Positions 38,698 to 49,935 of a stretch of 64,000 nucleotides of DNA are shown here, in pieces. A model generated the notes under the pieces. The model saw nothing but the letters and a program-made list of their open reading frames with translations. It did not search any database and had not been told where the DNA came from. Within the stretch, counting starts at the first letter, position 1, and every line of letters starts with the position of its first letter. Position numbers and translations under genes: made by a program. Origin of the DNA: Mugil cephalus. Taxonomy: Eukaryota; Chordata; Actinopteri; Mugiliformes; Mugilidae. The stretch spans positions 24,668,001-24,732,000 of the forward strand of contig NC_061771.1 in the NCBI RefSeq assembly GCF_022458985.1, written 5' to 3'.

Positions 38698-40530
38698 CAG
38701 GTGGTCTCAAACTTTTTTCACCAAGTACTACCTCAGAAAATACTTGGCTCTCCAAGTACCATCACAATGACCAACATTAAAATACAGTAGCGTAGTAGGC
38801 CTAAGTATTCATTAAAAACGAGGCGGAGGTTTTATTTGACAAGTATATTTAATATTGTTGGCCACTGTAACATTACACACAGTACTTTGAACAGTAACAC
38901 GGTGTTTAAATATAGAAAAATAAAACACTGTACTTAAATAATGAATCAAATCAAATTGATTGCACATAAAAGTGAAATAAACATTGCACTAAAATAAATA
39001 TTAAGACAGTTCTTAGAGGTTCAATGACAATGTACTAAAAATTTAAATAACTGTACTGTACTTAACTGTTAAGTAAAAAATAGTACTGTACTTGATGTAC
39101 TTGAAAACAATAAAAACAGGCTATGCATATCTGCAGTTCATGCCGTTATCTCCAGTGACTGCTTCCTGAAACAGAAACACACCCACAAACAGAGGAAGAA
39201 CAATAAGATTAAGAATAAAACAATAGTGAGGAACAGCATTAAGAGTAACAGCTGTGGTTAAATATACACAGGCTATTGACTGATTGACTATTGATTGACA
39301 ACTTACTGAGGTTAATGTAATGGGTGTGTATGCCTCTCTGAACACAGTCCTACAACGTCTGGGTTTACAGCACAATCCAGCACGAACTTCAGGTCATCAG
39401 CGCCTCACGATAGATGCTGCAGTGAGTCCAGCGCATCTTAGGTGCTACCTCTCGGATGCATGCTGCTGCCCTGCTGTTGCGACCCGTCATGGCCCTTGCT
39501 CCATCAGTACATACACCCACATACTTTTCTCAGTCCAAGCCATGCTCCTGGATGAACTTGTTCAGTAACTGGAATATTTGCTCTGATGTAGTTCTGGTCC
39601 CCAGTGATTTACAGAACAGAGTCCTCCTGCGCCACACCGTCATATTTGTATCTCACATAAACCAATAAATTAGCCAAATCTGCAACATCTGTAGTTTCAT
39701 TAAGCTGTATGACAGAAGTTTGTTTATCTTGTTTCCCCTACAATTCTTTTCTCTCTATTTTCTCTGTTTCTACCCGGCTGGCCTTTAGCAGATGGTTCCC
39801 TCCATATGAGCTGGGTTCTGCTCAAGGTTTCTTCCTGTTAAAAGGGAGTTTTTCCTTGCCACTGTCGTCCTCAGGCTTGCTCTGGAGGTTGCAGGCTGGA
39901 TTTTGTAAAGCGTCTTGAGACAATTTGTATTGTTATTGGCGCTATATAAATAATACTGAATTGAACTGAATAGTATGGCAAAATATCTACTGTTCTTAAT
40001 GTGCTCGATCAGCGTCTTTTTAACATCGTCAGCCATGTCTTTTATTCTCCTTGACACGGTGTCATTTAAAAGCGGCACCAAGTTTACCTCTCTGGCAGAT
40101 TTCTCTCGACACATGATACGTGTCATCTCTTTGGCTAATGGTAAACACAGCTGTTCCCCGATTGTGTGCGGCTTACCGGCTCTGGTGATCAGGAGGCTGG
40201 CACGATATGAAGCTTCCTGTACTTTGGCTACGGATGTACCATAGGACAGAATGATGGACTTGGACTGCTTCAGTTCATCACGTTTTTGTAAAAAAAAAAT
40301 CCATTGGTTTGTCCTTTACTGCTGTGTGTTTGGTTGTAAGATGTCATTTGAGATGCGATGGTTTCATGGACTCATTGCTCAGAACGTTGCCACATACAAT
40401 ACGCTGCGGCCTGGGCAGCTCCTCTGTCCCGCTCCAAATAAATCCCAGGTTTATGTATTTTTCGTCATACTTCCTCCTCATGAATGCATACGTAAGCAAC
40501 ATATGGCTACCCAGAAGCACTTGCAAACTT
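38698..40530 (-). mobile_element. hAT transposon of the Buster/ZBED5-SCAND3 type, decayed
   Basis: Minus-strand pieces line up with hAT proteins of the ZBED5/SCAND3 group, in order: BED-finger region (RKYDEKYINLGFIWSG, then VCGNVLSNESMKPSHLK) near 40,350-40,500; linker DELKQSKSIILSYGT; RAGKPHTIGEQLCLPLAKEM; LLNDTVSRRIKDMADDVKK; then, past an inserted LINE tail, NETTDVADLANLLVYVRY and YVGVCTDGARAMTGRNSRA. The left edge has a hAT-like terminal sequence (GGTCTCAAACTTTTTTCACC) at 38,698. Stops and shifts show it is dead. The right terminus was not found. Confidence 0.8.
39755..39962 (+). mobile_element. LINE 3' tail (L2/Maui-like), inserted in the hAT copy
   Basis: GTTTCTTCCTGTTAAAAGGG, TTTTTCCTTGCCACTGTCG and the end GGCGCTATATAAATAATACT with TGAAT repeats are the classic 3' end of a very common fish LINE. 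It splits the hAT frame; flanks GTATGACAGAA and GTATGGCAAAA look like a diverged target-site duplication. Family name from memory. Confidence 0.7.
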
Positions 40531-40609
40531 TTTAAAATTATTAACTTAATTTGTATCTCCTTTCATTTCCTTGTCATGGGTTGAAGATATTTTCATATCA
40601 GACAGGTAA

Positions 40610-41102
40610 AAATATCTTGGCTGTGGATTTGTGCCCCCCTTCAAAAAGGCCAGTTGTTTCCGGGATAAAAAATTAAATTTGACCAATTGCTCCAAAATCT
40701 GGTTGACCATTGTTTGGGCCCTTATCTGCTGGTTTCATGACAACCGTGTCCATGGATTGCAAATCCTCCAGTGTTGTCACCTCTTTGCTGGAGAGGTTGG
40801 GTACTTCCTGCCAGTGTTTCAATGTGGAGAGCGTACCCAGATCCATCTGAATGAGGTCCGCCAATTCCAGCAGCAGGAACCTCCCATCCGATTCCCATTC
40901 TGATTTCAGGTGAAAAGGTAAGTTGGATGTCCCCATCACATCCTTCTCACCCCCGAATTTGCACCCAAGCCCAGAGTTTCGTCTGGGACAACGGTTCAAA
41001 CCATTTGGTAATTTCCTGGAAAAAAGGCCAAAAAGCCTGGAGTAGCTTGTATACTGTGCGGGTGAGTTTTTGGAACTCCTGTTGCAAGGCTTCCAAGGCC
41101 AT
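40610..41102 (-). mobile_element. Retroelement fragment, possibly Penelope-like
   Basis: Minus-strand frames read MALEALQQEFQKLTRTVYK near the right edge and later NLSSKEVTTLEDLQSMD followed by VVMKPADKG. A KPADKG motif after a Leu/Asp-rich stretch is a hallmark of the N-terminal part of Penelope-like reverse transcriptases. It is a short, broken fossil. Confidence 0.4.
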
Positions 41103-41390
41103 TACGGTGGTTTTCCGGTAAACTAAGGGTCTGCGAGGGTTGATACGGTACCACTACCAAGTTCTCCTACAATGGAAAATGATTTATAAACATAGGCAGA
41201 CAATGGATAGAAGCTATGCGCTCTTGTGTCTCTTCAAATAATATAAATCTTTCGCCTTTTACCAAGGATATCTGTGGAGAGGGATGACAAGAGGTTTTCC
41301 CAATTTTTTGATTATCTGCATGTTGCGGGGATTCTCATTCATGGTGATAGTAAAAGTCAATCTCTGACTGGGTAATAACATTGTGTTGCT

Positions 41391-41563
41391 CTTGATCCCA
41401 GAGCTGGAATGTGTGCACTTGTTTATCTGTGTCTCATACAAAGTCATCATAAAACTATTAAAATCACATCTGACTTTCACTTCTGGAAAGCAATCAAATT
41501 TAAACACAGGTCACAGAGTCCACTAAATATAACAAGTGCACACATTCCAGCTCTGGGATCAAG
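41391..41563. repeat. Perfect 33-bp inverted repeat with 107-base spacer
   Basis: Arms 41,391-41,423 and 41,531-41,563 are exact reverse complements (core GAGCTGGAATGTGTGCAC). No clear target duplication flanks them. Confidence 0.97.
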
Positions 41564-41600
41564 GCCAGCACCATTCTCTGATTCATGGTTCAGACAAGAT

Positions 41601-42085
41601 CAGAGGTTTAAGTTGACAGTACAGTCAGTGACTACAAGCGGGCAACATAACACAAAGTTTTTACCTACAGTCACACAACCCTAATTGGAGACCACAACAA
41701 CTGGATGGATTTGACAAAGAAAACAACAAAGAAAATCTACATTTATGGATTTGGAGCTTAACCAGCTATGTAAGAATTCTTATAAATTTTGAACCATGTT
41801 ACACGTAAAGAATGTGTTCTGTTGTTTGTACATTTGTGGTACAAAAGTGACAGTAGTCTACAGCTTTTAATTGCTATTTAAAATGTATTTATTTCTGTTT
41901 TTTGTTTTTATTGTTCATTCCTTTTAGCATTATTCATATTTACTCTGTTTCTTAGTTTTAAATCTGAGGATTTAGTTGGAAGTACAATCAGTGACCACAA
42001 GAGGGCAACGTAATCAAGTTTTTACCTTGACACACGACCCTAATTGGAGACAACAACAACTGGGTAGATTTGAAACAAAGAAACT
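41601..42085. repeat. Direct repeat of about 120 bp, period about 360 bp
   Basis: 41,601-41,725 and 41,963-42,085 are diverged copies (shared CAGTGACNACAAG, CCCTAATTGGAGAC, CAACAACTGG). The second copy abuts the Tx1/L1-like LINE fragment. Confidence 0.85.
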
Positions 42086-43440
42086 CTTTTTAATTCGCTG
42101 ACCAGATCCACATTATTGAGACAGTTAATTTTCAATTTCCAGAATCCTCTCATATGGCTGGGGTCACACCAAACCGAGGCTTTAAAAACTAGATGGTCTG
42201 AGTGCTCGGTGAGGACGGTGTCATAACTCACGGCTTTCGTCTGAGAGGAGATATATATTCTGTCTATTCTGGTTTTGGTTTTAGTGTCGAATCTTGTGAA
42301 GTGGATGGTGTGAGGGTGAAGGACTCTGTACAGGTCTGAGTGAGATGCATTAACACATTTCACTTAATAATTTCCCTTCATGGCTTACTTTAAAAGGCGT
42401 AGCAGCAATCCTGTCTTGCGCACTTGTGACTTTATTAAAATCACCACATAATATTATGTTAATACCAATGTTTAAAATCTTTAACTTTTTAAATAATTGC
42501 ATTTTTTTTGTTCCTTCAGGCACCGTGTAGAGATCAATAACGCAACTTCTGGCCAGAGTAGAAACAGTCTATAAGTAACAGTCTTCCTGGTATGATATCC
42601 CTGCATTTTATAATATTTACTGCATGGCTGTTAAAAAAAAACACAGCAATGCCATCAGAGCTGTTCTCACAGATGGAGATTTCATAATGTCCTTTTTGCC
42701 ACATGTGACGGACATCCTCGGAGTTGTTGCGAGTTTTGAGGCGCAGCTCTTGTACGCACAATATATCAGTGTTCATGAGGAAGTCCACTTTTTTTTGTCT
42801 CGGTTTGCTGGACTGTAAACTTCTCACATTCCATGAAGCAACTTTTGATAGACACATAGCTGTAGAGAGATTAGGGGTGACTTACTGAGGGCTGGGCTTG
42901 TCATCTTTTCTCTTCTCTCTACCGCAGGCAGTTGATGGAGCTTGACGCTTTCCTTTAATAACGTACTCAAGAGAACCGGATGAAAGTTCCCCATGAGCAT
43001 AAGGCTGGGGCTGGAGGAGGATGAGACACCCACCACTTCACCACTGAGGGGCAGAGGGAAGCTTGTGGATGGAACCTCAGGAAGGTTGGAGGTGCTGACG
43101 TCCTTGCTATCGCTGGCGCTCTCATACTGCTCTGATGCCTCACTGCTGCTGTTATCTTCATTTCTTTAGTTGGTATAGTCATCGTCATCGTTGTCATCGC
43201 TGTCATCTGAGTGAGTACGGAAGGAGTCGTGGTTGCTGTGATCCTGGTGGACCTCCTCTGCTGTCTCCTCCGTCTTCTCCACTCCACTTCGGAGGAGCAT
43301 TGGCAGAGGTCTGAGCAGGTGAATCCACGGCCTGATCCTCCACAGCAGCAGGAACATCCGCTGAATGACACTGAGCGTCAGGATGGAAGGATGTCTGGTT
43401 TTCAGTCGGAGGCTGACCTGGTGCCTGAGTCCGCCTGTTT
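42035..43440 (-). mobile_element. LINE fragment with apurinic-type endonuclease (Tx1/L1-like)
   Basis: Minus-strand frames at 42,534-42,857 and 42,040-42,363 together cover an exonuclease-endonuclease-phosphatase domain: ASWNVRSLQSS, ILCVQELRL, a CGDFN-like stretch near 42,440, TRIDRIYISSQTKAVSYD, EHSDHLVF and RGFWKLKINCL. The last motif points to the L1/Tx1 group. Upstream (about 42,870-43,440) lies an Asp/Ser-rich region that may be the end of ORF1. Frames are interrupted and the reverse-transcriptase part is absent, so it is truncated. Confidence 0.75.
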
Positions 43441-43974
43441 TACATCCACTAATAGGGGAGAGTGGGGTAATTTGTGCCAAGGGGCAAGTAGTGCCACCCC
43501 TGTTATCTAGAAAACCATAGAAGAAGTGGAAGGGGCATCCATTTTACTCATCCTGCAAAGAAGGGAGACACATGACTTGACAGGTAAGCGCATTTAAGTT
43601 CAAAAAACTATTTTTTGCCCTCAAAAGTAAATTTTTTTTATGATCAAGGTTTCTTGATTGCTGTGTTTGAACAATTATAGACAACTTTGAAAACAGTTCA
43701 CATGTTTTAGTGCTTTAGTAAGCTACAGCATGAGTCTATACAGTTAGCATGATGCCAGCTCAAAACAGCTGGGGGATGCATTTTTTTCAGAATGGTGGGT
43801 CTGGGGTAATTTGTGCCAAAGGTCCTGGATTAAGTTCTGCCACTGGCACAATTTACCCCAACTTGTGATTTTTTTACTATATATAATTTTATTGTATTTT
43901 ATTGTTATTGTACATTGCATTACATCTTACATTTGATAACTAAAACTATGTGATATTCTTAATTTTAGACCATC

Positions 43975-44355
43975 ATGCCATGCAAATATAAGCAGAAGAC
44001 AGACGGGGTTACAACTCCACTTGAGGAGTTCGAAAGAGCAGTGAAAGAGGTGCGACAGGGGAAGGCCATACGTCAGGTTGGAAAGGAGATGAAGATCTGC
44101 AGGATGACCATAAAAAGATATAAGGATATGAAAAAAATAGGAGAAGTAACAAAGTCAGGCTATGAGCGAACAGCAACTGCCAAACATGTCTTCAATGAGA
44201 CCATGGAGAAAGAGCTGGCTGACCATATTAAGACACTAGCAGCAATGTTTCATGTCATAGGTGCCATGAAATGCCATGAACTGGCTTCTCAGTTTGCACA
44301 AAGTAATAACACTGACATGCCTCCCAGCTGGACCAGAGACAAAAAAGCAGGTTAG
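43975..44355 (+). CDS. Truncated pogo-like transposase, DNA-binding N-terminus
   Basis: The 126-codon frame encodes MPCKYKQKTDGVTTPLEEF, a Psq-type helix-turn-helix (VRQGKAIRQVGKEMKICRM), and the start of the CENP-B-type second HTH (FNETMEKELADHIKTLAAMF, ending MPPSWTRDKKAG). Related proteins continue with ...AGxDWFxxFMKRN. Here the frame stops, but a GT at 44,351 and an AG at 44,440-44,441 would join it to PDWFNAL, which restores the family sequence before the A-run. So the stop may lie in a 91-base intron. Without the DDE domain it cannot be an active transposase. Confidence 0.7.
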   Translation: MPCKYKQKTDGVTTPLEEFERAVKEVRQGKAIRQVGKEMKICRMTIKRYKDMKKIGEVTKSGYERTATAKHVFNETMEKELADHIKTLAAMFHVIGAMKCHELASQFAQSNNTDMPPSWTRDKKAG

Positions 44356-44459
44356 ATGAAGTGTAGGTTATTGGACAGTTATTTGGAGCAGATAGTTTCA
44401 ACTTAGCCTAAATCTGAATGTAAACGTTTAACCTTCTCTAGGACCTGATTGGTTCAATG

Positions 44460-44463
<4 letters not shown>

Positions 44464-44496
<33 letters not shown>
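44464..44496. repeat. Poly-A tract, 33 bases
   Basis: An uninterrupted A-run inside the pogo-like element. Confidence 0.97.
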
Positions 44497-45015
44497 AACT
44501 TGGTGGTACAGCCAGAAAGGAGCAGAAGTTCATATTTTCCTGCTGCAGGATGTTAAGTTGTAGGCCTAGTAGGCTGGATCTGTGAAGAGTAAGAGTCTAT
44601 CAGGTGTTCATGTGACGGTATAGGCCTTGTTTATAAGTGTCCTTCGATGTTATTAAAACTTGAAATAAACATTAAATAAACATTTTGTATTGAATTTGTC
44701 TTGCTTTTATAGCATTATCATTTGTGAGATTAAAATGATCTGTTTAACTTCAATTATCAATGGCACAATTTACCCCAGTGTATTCTGTCTAATGGCACAA
44801 CTTACCCTGTACTGGGGGCAAGTTGTGCCACAAAACCACTTCTTTTTCTAAAGCTATATTTCTCAAACATTTTGTTTAAGATCCAATGTAATTGTTCCCA
44901 TGGATGGACAACATCCTAAACTATATGTAGATATATTAGTTGGAGACATTACTGTTATCTCCTTGCTTTAAAGGCACTTCAAGTAAAAATTGTCACTACT
45001 TACCCCACTCTCCCC

Positions 45016-46860
45016 ATCCTTCTTCTCTGCTCCAGTCGACCCTCACCCGGGCCTTGAACTTCCATATCGTCCAAGTCTGATCCAGCTCTTTCAATCTGAG
45101 AAATCGGTGCGGACTCAGAAATCTCGGATTCAATTGGAGAAGTTGGTGCGGACGAGTTCGCAGCCTCCACGCCTGTTAGCATTAACGACCCCGGCGCAGG
45201 TGCTTGAGTGGAATCCCGCCTTCACTACTGGTCCTCCTCCCTCCGCCGCTGGGGCAACATTGGACGCATCACCTGCTTTTTTTATTATTATTATTATTTT
45301 TATGAAAAATGATTCCAACGTTCTCTGCTTCCTTTTCATTTTAGTTAATTAACTCAACAAATCACGCTAATAACAAAAATGACCGAGCTCTGACCTCCGT
45401 CCGTCGTCTCGTCAGGTGGGGCTGGGAGATACCACATTTCAATATATGGAGGGGGGATAGAAGTGTTGGGAAAGATAATGCCTAGAGAAATCGGTTGTGT
45501 TGTTCTGATTTTCATTTGTAGTTAATTCCAAGCTACATCTGCTGTCGTGGCCTCATCAACCAGTCCAGTCTTCATGGACTGAAGTGCTGTGTATCAGACC
45601 TGTGGAGCTCCATAAACTACATCAGCCCCAGTCTTCATGGCTTGCAGTTGTCCACTTCTACCTAGATGAACAATTCACCAACCTGCCCATGAATCCTCTT
45701 ATACTCACAAACTGTCACATTAGATCATCAGCTATGTGTTATGTTATTAGATTCTACGGGGGCATGACAGGCGTCTGAATAAAGAATTTGAGAGTAAGTG
45801 AGTAATCAGAAACAGGGAATACCACCCTTTCCTCTTCCACTCATTTTCACTGTTGAGATGATTCCTGTGCAATAAGGTAAATAAAGGTAAGCGGTACGTA
45901 GTGACTTGTTGGAAATCTACGGAGTGAAAAGGTTAGTTTAGGGCAACAGTTCCGATGCTGCTCAGAAGCTTATCTGAGCTGGAATTCTGGTCTAGTCCAT
46001 CACCCACTTGATAATACCAGGATGCAGTTGCATGTCCCTGAGTAGACTATTTGCGCACATGCATATGGCTGTAGGGTACTCAAGGTCAACAATTTAACCT
46101 AATAGTCATTCTGTTGTTTCAAATCCAATCTACATAACATTCATTCTTAGATTCTCAAAACACAAAATGTAGAACTCTGGACTAAAAATGAACATATATA
46201 ACACTGTCTGTCAAATATTACATTATCAGTTTTGGAAAAAGAAATGTAATAAAAAGAAATGTAATAAATTCCCAATAATGTAATAAGGTATTACATTATT
46301 GGTAAAAATGTTATTAGGTTATTTTATTACTTTATTGAGCTTTATTACATTTTCCGGCGTGCTACAGCACTCATGAACAATGGTAAATTCAGGTTATTCA
46401 GACACATACAATATCAGCCTGTCCTCCATTTTGCCTTTCGTGCTGGCCTGCACACACTCTCTCAGCTGACGGCTAAAACAATTGTATGTAGTAAAAGGGG
46501 AATTATTTATATTTTGTACTATTAAAAAGGCTTATACTGTAATTAGTTAAGAAAAACGCTTATTTGCCTAGACATTTTGTTTTGTCATGAACAACTAATG
46601 GCAAAATTTATTCAATGATCATGACTTCGAGAAAAGTATCGGCCATACTAGAGCAGTATTTACTCGGTATCGAATCGATACCAAGATTCGCCCAGCCCTA
46701 CATAGCTTATAGACACCATTAACATATCAATAAGGTCTTTTACTTAAGCTTTCGCCATCTCTCGTGATGGATAACCGAGCATTCGTAATTAACTTGTGCA
46801 TTTGATAGGTGATAGTGAGACAAGGAAGTAAATACAAGGAACGTATGTCTTTATATAGAG
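45016..46860. other. Spacer between the pogo-like element and the histone cluster; no gene recognised
   Basis: Holds a short (ATT)n, a plus-strand 64-codon frame at 45,584-45,778 that I do not recognise, an AATGTAATAA-rich patch with a 14-bp-arm hairpin (46,272-46,302) and TATCGAT-type repeat words near 46,640-46,700. Confidence 0.6.
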
Positions 46861-46866
46861 ATGTGT

Positions 46867-46882
46867 GGCCCTTAAAAGGACC
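46867..46882 (-). terminator. Histone 3' stem-loop of the first H4 gene
   Basis: On the minus strand GGTCCTTTTAAGGGCC: six-pair stem (one G-U) and four-base loop, 34 bases after the stop. It is the SLBP binding site that directs cleavage instead of polyadenylation. Confidence 0.93.
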
Positions 46883-46916
46883 GTTGTTTAGTTTCTTTGT
46901 TAAAAGATTTAGCGGC

Positions 46917-47237
<321 letters not shown>

Positions 47238-47320
47238 TCAGATAATTTCTGCCCAATGATCTCTCTGCTGGACTCACAGCTGCTTTTACTGTGGAGCTGA
47301 GGACGTGAAAGAAGACAGAG

Positions 47321-47378
47321 GGCGGGACTAAACGTCTTCAGGAACCATGACAACGCTCTTAAAGGGACCACGTCCCAA
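47321..47378 (-). promoter_or_regulatory. Conserved H4 promoter block (first copy)
   Basis: GGCGGGACTAAACGTCTTCA and the following AGGAACCATGACAA, then CTCTTAAAGGGACCACGTCC, are kept almost unchanged upstream of both H4 genes (second copy 59,706-59,760), while DNA further out differs. This marks the likely core promoter. A clear TATA box was not seen. Confidence 0.6.
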
Positions 47379-47769
47379 ATTCGTTCACTAAAGATTAAAG
47401 CGTTGAACACACATTGTACAATAAATCAGCTAAAAACACAATACAAGCGTTTATTTTAAATCACCGTATTTAAGCAGGGATCTTTTATTTCAACAATCAG
47501 CCAGGACATATAGTATAGAGTATGTTGATGTCAACACCCCTTAACTAATTTTCTGGTGTACTAATAATAATATAATTGATATCATGACTTATATCTGATT
47601 CAGATTTCTTCACAATAGCCTGTTACAGTTGCAAGACCATTCTTAAAAAGTAGACAAACATTTGACTGCTTATGTAAGTGTAGAGAAGGTCCCCAGGTGA
47701 TAAATGTGATAATTCAGAAATGCTCTGTTTCGATCCTGGTACTGCAAAATGTACTTCACCCACTGCATA

Positions 47770-48040
47770 CAACAAACTGTCACCTACTAAAGTCCTCAGA
47801 TGACTCAGCCAGTGGTCTCATTGCCAATGGAGACAAAAGGGAGTACAGAGAACTGCACAAGAACTTTGTGGCCTGGTGCTAGCAGAACTGCCTCCAGATT
47901 AATGCTAGAAATGCTCTCTCCTACCTCCCTGTGTACACCTAGGGAACTAACATTGAGTGTGAATGCCTCTGCTACTGTTAACAATGAGAATTTCCCCCAT
48001 TGTGGGATGAATAAAGGCATTTATAATCTTATTTTATCAA
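47770..48040 (+). mobile_element. LINE 3' fragment (jockey/Rex/L2-like)
   Basis: The plus strand reads SSDDSASGLIANGDKREYR and NFVAWC, matching the late RT region FADDTTLIGLIxDGDExxYR...VxWC, then a 3' end like AATTTCCCCCATTGTGGGAT with GAATAAAGGCATTTAT. The jump from this motif to the 3' end is short, so it is deleted as well as mutated. Confidence 0.65.
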
Positions 48041-48649
48041 ATTGTACTGTGTTCCCAAAGAATAAGATTTATTTTGCTCCTGCAGAAGAGGATGGTGCCC
48101 CAAATCCGTCTTGCATTAAGGATAAATAGTTGTTTTTAATGTAAAACTGTGGACAGGTTGAAAAGGACATGACACAGATAACAATACAATTCAAACATTT
48201 TAGCATAGACACCGCTAGAAGCGCACGTTTGCTTAAACAGAAAACCCACAAAATTACACTTCTTCAGAAAATGTACCAAAATTATTCCAGCCGCTTTCAC
48301 TGGGTGTTATATTACTTACAGATAAATACTCCCCAAGGCTGAAGTGTGACAAAACTCAGCAGTGACATCAACCCATCTTCCTTTCCTGTGTGCACTTGAC
48401 TGCAGTTTAAATCTGCAGTGTGTCTGACTACAGGAATTATTTCTGGCTAGCAGATATAGCTCACATGAATTAACCACTGACTGTATAAATTATGGACCAA
48501 CCCATCGTGATGTCACCAACTGGATTCTTGAAACTCAGAAATGAAGCCCGAAGCGGGCGGGACCTGCGGTCGCCATGTCGGATGAGCTTTACCATTCGTT
48601 TTGTGTTTTATTCCGTCCTTGTATTCTATTACATTTCACCTTGGTGTTT

Positions 48650-49935
48650 GTTGCATAAAAATATAAATAAGATGTTAGTCCACGATCATCTCCACTGTCT
48701 TGGAAGAGTTCAACTCCAGGTTGTGACGGCTACACCAAGTCACCAGGCAGTCAATGAGCCCGATGAGGGCGATGTCGTCCACAAACTTTAGGAGCTTGAC
48801 AGACTCATGACTGGAGGAGCAGCTGTTTGTGTAGAGGGAGAAGAGCAGAGGTGAAAAGACATAGGCTTGAAGGGAACCTGTGCTGATGTCTCACATGCTG
48901 CCTACTGTCAGACACAATCTGTGATCTACCTGTAGGTGGACTCAGTCGGTCAGCTGGGAGAGTTTGTCCTGTAGCAGTGAGAGAATGACTGTGCTGAAGG
49001 CTGAGTTAAAATCCACAAACAGGATCCTAGCATATGTTCTGGGGAGCCCAGGTGTTGGAGGATGAGGTGGAGGGACAGGATGACGGCGTCATCCACAGAT
49101 CGGGTTGACCTGTATGTAATTGATATCAAGCTACCACATGTAGCATTAATGACTTATATCTGATTCTGGTTCTGACCTTTATGTGAACAGAGGAGGACTG
49201 CAGGGGATCCAGGAGTGGGTCTGTTAAATCTTTCAGGTGTGAGAGCTCAAGACTTAAAACAGATTACAACTGGCCGTAGTCATGGAGTGCATTGGTCCTT
49301 GGCTTTTAGGGAACTGGCATGATGGTGGAGGCCTTGAAGTACATTCGCACTATTCATGACTTCAGTGACATGTTGAAGATATCCATAAACACAGAAGACA
49401 GCTGATTATCACAGTGCTTCAGGATGGATGGAGACACAACGTCTGGTCCAGCAGCCTTGTTGGGGTTTTTCTCATTACATTTTTTTTTTTTTTTTCCAGA
49501 TTGGTGAGAGGTTACATGGAGGAGGAGGGAGGCTCTGGGTCCAGCAGCTGTGAGGAAGTCTTGGCCATTGTTGTTATCAAAGTGGGAGAGGACACTGGTG
49601 TGAGGTCCTGTAAGGTTTAACACAGACACCAGTGCTGGTAGAAGAGGTGTCAACATGGGTGGCGTGGTCGTCACACTGCCCCATTGTCTTTCATAGCGGC
49701 AAGTGTATTCATTCAAGTTGTCGGCCAGGGGTGAGTAGTTCACAGAGTGGGGGGTTTGGGCTTGTAGTTTGTGATGCTCCTGAAGACTTTGCAGACAGAG
49801 CTCGAGTCATAAACTGTAAATGGGCTCTGCAGCTTGCAGGACTTGCAGCTTGCAGTAGTGTTGTTAAGCTTCTCTCACTGCTTTGAACCAGGGTTTGTCA
49901 GTATTACAACTCACCCAGTGCATGTTTGAATGCAG
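48650..49935 (-). mobile_element. LINE reverse-transcriptase fragment (jockey/Rex/L2-like), decayed
   Basis: Minus-strand order follows the fish LINE often annotated as jockey-type: LADNLNEYTCRYE, NPNKAAGPDVVSPSILKHC, DIFNMSLKS, then RSVDDAVILSLHLILQHLG, the FVDFNSAFS region, FSLYTNSCSSSHESVKLLKF with VDDIALIGL, and NLELNSSKTVEMIVD. Several stops and shifts; no complete frame. Confidence 0.8.

Larger units (their letters stand above)
43455..45015 (+). mobile_element. pogo-like DNA transposon with 16-bp terminal inverted repeats
   Basis: GGGGAGAGTGGGGTAA at 43,455-43,470 and its exact reverse complement at 45,000-45,015 bound a 1,561-bp unit. The frame at 43,975 resembles the N-terminus of pogo/Tigger/jerky-type transposases (see separate entry). 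A 16-bp motif, GGGGYAANTTGTGCCA, recurs eight times: 43,464, 43,481, 43,803 and inverted at 43,844 on the left; inverted at 44,761 and 44,793, direct at 44,815, inverted at 44,991 on the right. The catalytic DDE part is missing and a 33-base A-run (44,464-44,496) lies at the point of loss. A TA target duplication is not clear. Confidence 0.85.

Noticed and set aside
41601-42085. Small LTR-type element bounded by direct repeats
   Set aside because: Repeats are short, lack TG...CA ends, primer-binding site or coding core; a tandem duplication is simpler.
45584-45778. 64-codon plus-strand frame
   Set aside because: No family, no promoter or splice signals; probably chance or repeat.
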